64,000 bases of DNA from Propionibacteriaceae bacterium (GTDB lineage Bacteria > Actinomycetota > Actinomycetes > Propionibacteriales > Propionibacteriaceae). The notes under the pieces are model-generated. The model saw only the letters and a program-made list of their open reading frames with translations, was not told where the DNA came from and searched no databases. Location: assembly GCA_031261485.1 (NCBI GenBank), contig JAISJO010000102.1, positions 26,005 to 90,004 on the forward strand. Reading direction: 5' to 3'. Below are positions 61,920 through 64,000 of the stretch, in pieces; the stretch's first letter is position 1, and the number at the start of each line of letters is the position of its first letter. The position numbers and the translations under genes were made by a program.

Positions 61920-62965
61920 TTCGAGGTGGAGGACCACATCTTTTCGTGGTTGCAGGTACGCCTGGCTCAGGCAAGGATGAACTGATTCGGATTGTTCGAG
62001 ACTTGACTCCTCCGTCTAGGGCGGGCATTGTTGTCAAGCACACCAGTCGTTTGCGCAATCCGGATGATGGCAGTGAACTACTATTTCAGGGTGAAGTAGG
62101 GTGGGATCTTGAGGGATGCGAAATTCGGTACACCAAGTACTACGACGAGTTCGGGATAAGGGTCAAATCCATCTGGTCTGAACTCCGCGATGGAAAGTCC
62201 CAGTTTGTGGTGGTGAGCGATGTGGAGGCGATTTCGTCTCTTCTTGAAGCCTTCGGCGACATGACAAGATTAATCTACGTTCACTCGACGACGGGGCCAG
62301 ACGAATACCAAGAATGGGCCAACACGCAAGGCTATCGGGAGGACTATGTTAGTTCTAGGGTGGAGTTCTACTGGGAGCCTTTCAGCCTGTACCTTCAGAA
62401 TATTCACGCTTTCGACCATGTCTTCATCTTTGCGGGGGACTTGGACGGACTTCAGAACCAGGTCTACAAACTTCTGATGTCATACGAGGAAGGGCGCTTC
62501 CCTCTAGTTCGTTTTCGTGGTGATGTACGACTTACCACGGAAAGCGCAGGCGGAGCGGTCGTTTCTGAGACAGGGAAGATCGCCCTTGTTCAAGAGGACA
62601 CGGGGGCGTGGTCGCTTCCGAAAGGGCATGTCAAGACCCTTGCTGGGGAGGACAGCGTCGCCGCAGCCCAGCGGGAGATTCAGGAAGAGCTTGGACTAGC
62701 CGTCGGCAGTCCGACTGTATGTCTGGGCGACTATGCGAGACCGAGCGACGAGCGAAAGGGGGAAATGAAGCACATCACTATCTATCTGTTTCCTGTTCAG
62801 GGAGAGCCTGAACTCTCGCCCGAAGACCCTCATAACCCAAGGGCGATCTGGTGCGACTTGTCACACGCCGTGCAACGCTTGTCGTATAGGGAAGACCGTG
62901 CCTTCCTGGCCGACTGTGTCCCACGAATCTCCTCGGCAGTCGAAGCAGGACAGAGTCGCCAGTGA
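61916..62965 (+). CDS. Guanylate-kinase-like domain fused to a Nudix hydrolase
   Basis: A 349-aa protein. Residues 1-195 are a third guanylate-kinase-like domain with P-loop GTPGSGKD (14-21) and KHTSRLRNPDDGSEL (41-55). Residues 200-340 are a Nudix domain whose box GHVKTLAGEDSVAAAQREIQEELG (237-260) ends in the canonical REIQEELG but has two extra residues between the first Gly and Glu. Nudix enzymes split nucleoside diphosphates linked to another group. The ATG overlaps the previous stop (ATGA). It is the last gene of the tight cassette. Confidence 0.82.
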   Translation: MIRGGGPHLFVVAGTPGSGKDELIRIVRDLTPPSRAGIVVKHTSRLRNPDDGSELLFQGEVGWDLEGCEIRYTKYYDEFGIRVKSIWSELRDGKSQFVVVSDVEAISSLLEAFGDMTRLIYVHSTTGPDEYQEWANTQGYREDYVSSRVEFYWEPFSLYLQNIHAFDHVFIFAGDLDGLQNQVYKLLMSYEEGRFPLVRFRGDVRLTTESAGGAVVSETGKIALVQEDTGAWSLPKGHVKTLAGEDSVAAAQREIQEELGLAVGSPTVCLGDYARPSDERKGEMKHITIYLFPVQGEPELSPEDPHNPRAIWCDLSHAVQRLSYREDRAFLADCVPRISSAVEAGQSRQ

Positions 62966-62991
62966 CATTCCGCCCGATAACTTCTATGTCT

Positions 62992-63007
62992 TCTCGCGCA
63001 AGCGAGA
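62992..63007 (+). terminator. Short hairpin after the Nudix gene
   Basis: TCTCGC-GCAA-GCGAGA makes a 6-bp stem with a stable GNRA loop about 27 nt after the stop. No T-run follows, so termination here is uncertain. Confidence 0.25.
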
Positions 63008-63120
63008 TCAGTTAGGCGCCCGTCGGCGATAGCCTGCTTCGGTCGGTCTGGCAGACTGAGAATGACGTTTTCAAGTATCCACCTGCGTTGGGCCCAGCCC
63101 TATCGAGATAGACTTGCATT

Positions 63121-64000
63121 GTGGATGTTCTCTATGGATTTCTTTCGTACAGTCATGCAGATGATGATGCGGAGTGTGGACGAATTCGTCACCTAGGAAA
63201 TGACATTGCGAGCGAATACGGATTGCTAACTGGCCAAGAGATTCATCTGTTTATCGACAAGAAAGATCTCCAGTGGGGAGACGTTTGGGAAGATGTTATT
63301 GGTGATAACCTCGCCAAGGCGGCATTTTTCATCCCAATTATCACTCCGCGATTCTTTGCAAGCGCAGCGTGCAGAAAAGAGCTAAACGATTTTTCTCTTA
63401 AGGCAGATAAGCTCGGTTTGGGCGACCTCATTCTTCCCATATATTATGCAACCTACGCAGGCCTAGAATCGGAGGAATCTGGTGACAGTCTGGTGGCTTC
63501 TGTCTCAAGCAGGCAGTGGATAGATTGGCGGCCTCTTCGGTTCTCTGAGCGAACGAGTCCCGAGTACCGCCAGAAGATCAATGATCTTGCAACACGCCTA
63601 GTGTCGGCTAACTCCGCATCCGAGCGAACGGCAATTCGTTTCTCGTCGTCTGGTCTCGAAACCGAATCGCAAACATTGCTGCCTTCCAACGAAGACGAGA
63701 CCGCCGGGTCTGACGGCATTCTCGACACACTGGCCGCCATGGAAGCGTCTTTCCCCGAACTCGAGAAGTGCGTTGAGAGGATCGCCGCAGTCGTCTCCGA
63801 CATTGGAAGCGAAGCGCAGAAGGCCACTGCGGCCATGAATAAGCCCCTCGGAGGCACCCCGACTTTCGCAAATCGCCTCATCACTGCTCGGGGACTGGCG
63901 AATGACCTTGCGCCGCTGGCTGAGGGTCTTCTCACAGAGGCTAATTCTTTTGTCGAGGCTCTCCATCATATTGACGATGGAATTCGCATCGTCGTGCGTA
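63121..64000 (+). CDS. TIR-domain protein (3' end outside the window)
   Basis: At least 293 residues. The TIR domain fills 1-140: LYGFLSYSHADDD, the bB-strand region IHLFIDKKDLQWGDVWEDVIGDNLAKAAFFIPIITPRFFAS and ACRKEL with Glu87, the catalytic Glu of NAD-cleaving TIR proteins. From about 190 on it is predicted helical (GSDGILDTLAAMEASFPELEKCVERIAAVVSDIG), possibly a sensor or oligomerisation part. There is no ribosome site; TAGACT (63109-63114) ends six nt before GTG 63121, so the mRNA is probably leaderless. The first 400 nt are clearly richer in A+T than the rest of the window, suggesting recent transfer. Confidence 0.85.
   Translation, partial: MDVLYGFLSYSHADDDAECGRIRHLGNDIASEYGLLTGQEIHLFIDKKDLQWGDVWEDVIGDNLAKAAFFIPIITPRFFASAACRKELNDFSLKADKLGLGDLILPIYYATYAGLESEESGDSLVASVSSRQWIDWRPLRFSERTSPEYRQKINDLATRLVSANSASERTAIRFSSSGLETESQTLLPSNEDETAGSDGILDTLAAMEASFPELEKCVERIAAVVSDIGSEAQKATAAMNKPLGGTPTFANRLITARGLANDLAPLAEGLLTEANSFVEALHHIDDGIRIVVR

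Noticed and set aside
1..64000. tRNA, rRNA, CRISPR array, prophage or insertion-sequence transposase
   Set aside because: I looked through the intergenic stretches and saw no cloverleaf with a GGTTCRA arm, no spacer-repeat array and no transposase-like protein; a covariance-model scan would be the proper test.

Overview
The window is chromosomal DNA of a high-GC Gram-positive bacterium (Actinomycetota). This is inferred from the GC-rich coding sequence, frequent GTG starts, TANNNT -10 hexamers without a good -35 box, many probable leaderless starts, lipoprotein-anchored solute-binding proteins and actinobacterial-style LacI/ROK/IclR control. I cannot name the genus. I see no rRNA, tRNA, CRISPR array, transposase or phage genes.

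Region 1 (1-28454) is plant-glycan catabolism. It holds the 5' end of a sugar ABC permease gene and a ROK regulator; a LacI regulator with an ABC importer and a GH3 glycosidase; a secreted 620-aa lipoprotein; a polyol-1-phosphate-type dehydrogenase, a PfkB kinase and a GH78 alpha-L-rhamnosidase on the minus strand; a second sugar ABC importer, a second LacI regulator, a small LuxR-type HTH protein, an SGNH esterase, an MFS carrier, an RpiB-like isomerase and a second GH78 rhamnosidase. A 16-bp palindrome (TGRCCGATNNCGGCCA) lies 28-30 nt upstream of the -10 box of three promoters here and suggests one activator-controlled rhamnoside regulon. An AbiEi/AbiEii toxin-antitoxin island with a frameshifted toxin interrupts the end of the GH3 operon.

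Region 2 (28455-36184) is accessory DNA: a DUF2867 gene broken by an amber codon, a two-component system, a flavin-binding small protein, an ATC-hydrolase-like protein, a 145-bp palindrome, a DUF4143 ATPase behind iterated repeats, a Phd/VapC-like module, an orphan reading frame and a methyltransferase.

Region 3 (36289-52632) looks like one catabolic locus. An IclR regulator and two near-identical operators link a double-length DUF427 protein to a long minus-strand operon. That operon encodes a urocanase paralogue, a DUF917 (S-methylthiohydantoin desulfurase family) protein, a complete Dpp-type importer and an exporter-fold ABC heterodimer. Divergent to it is a histidine-ammonia-lyase homologue that lacks the Ala-Ser-Gly MIO triad. 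The combination fits breakdown of ergothioneine or S-methyl-ergothioneine better than ordinary histidine utilisation. The lyase gene also carries an in-frame palindromic element related to one in its own upstream region.

Region 4 (52752-64000) is a defence-type island. It has a type II restriction-modification pair, a minus-strand operon of two small proteins, an OmpA-domain protein, a four-helix membrane protein and a matrixin-type metalloprotease, and a plus-strand cassette. The cassette holds a 56-aa charged helix, a SARP/BTAD-guanylate-kinase-like fusion, a CYTH protein, a second guanylate-kinase-like protein and a guanylate-kinase-like-Nudix fusion, with overlapping genes, followed by a TIR-domain protein that runs off the window. 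I do not recognise this last cassette as a described system; it is the best candidate for something new here.
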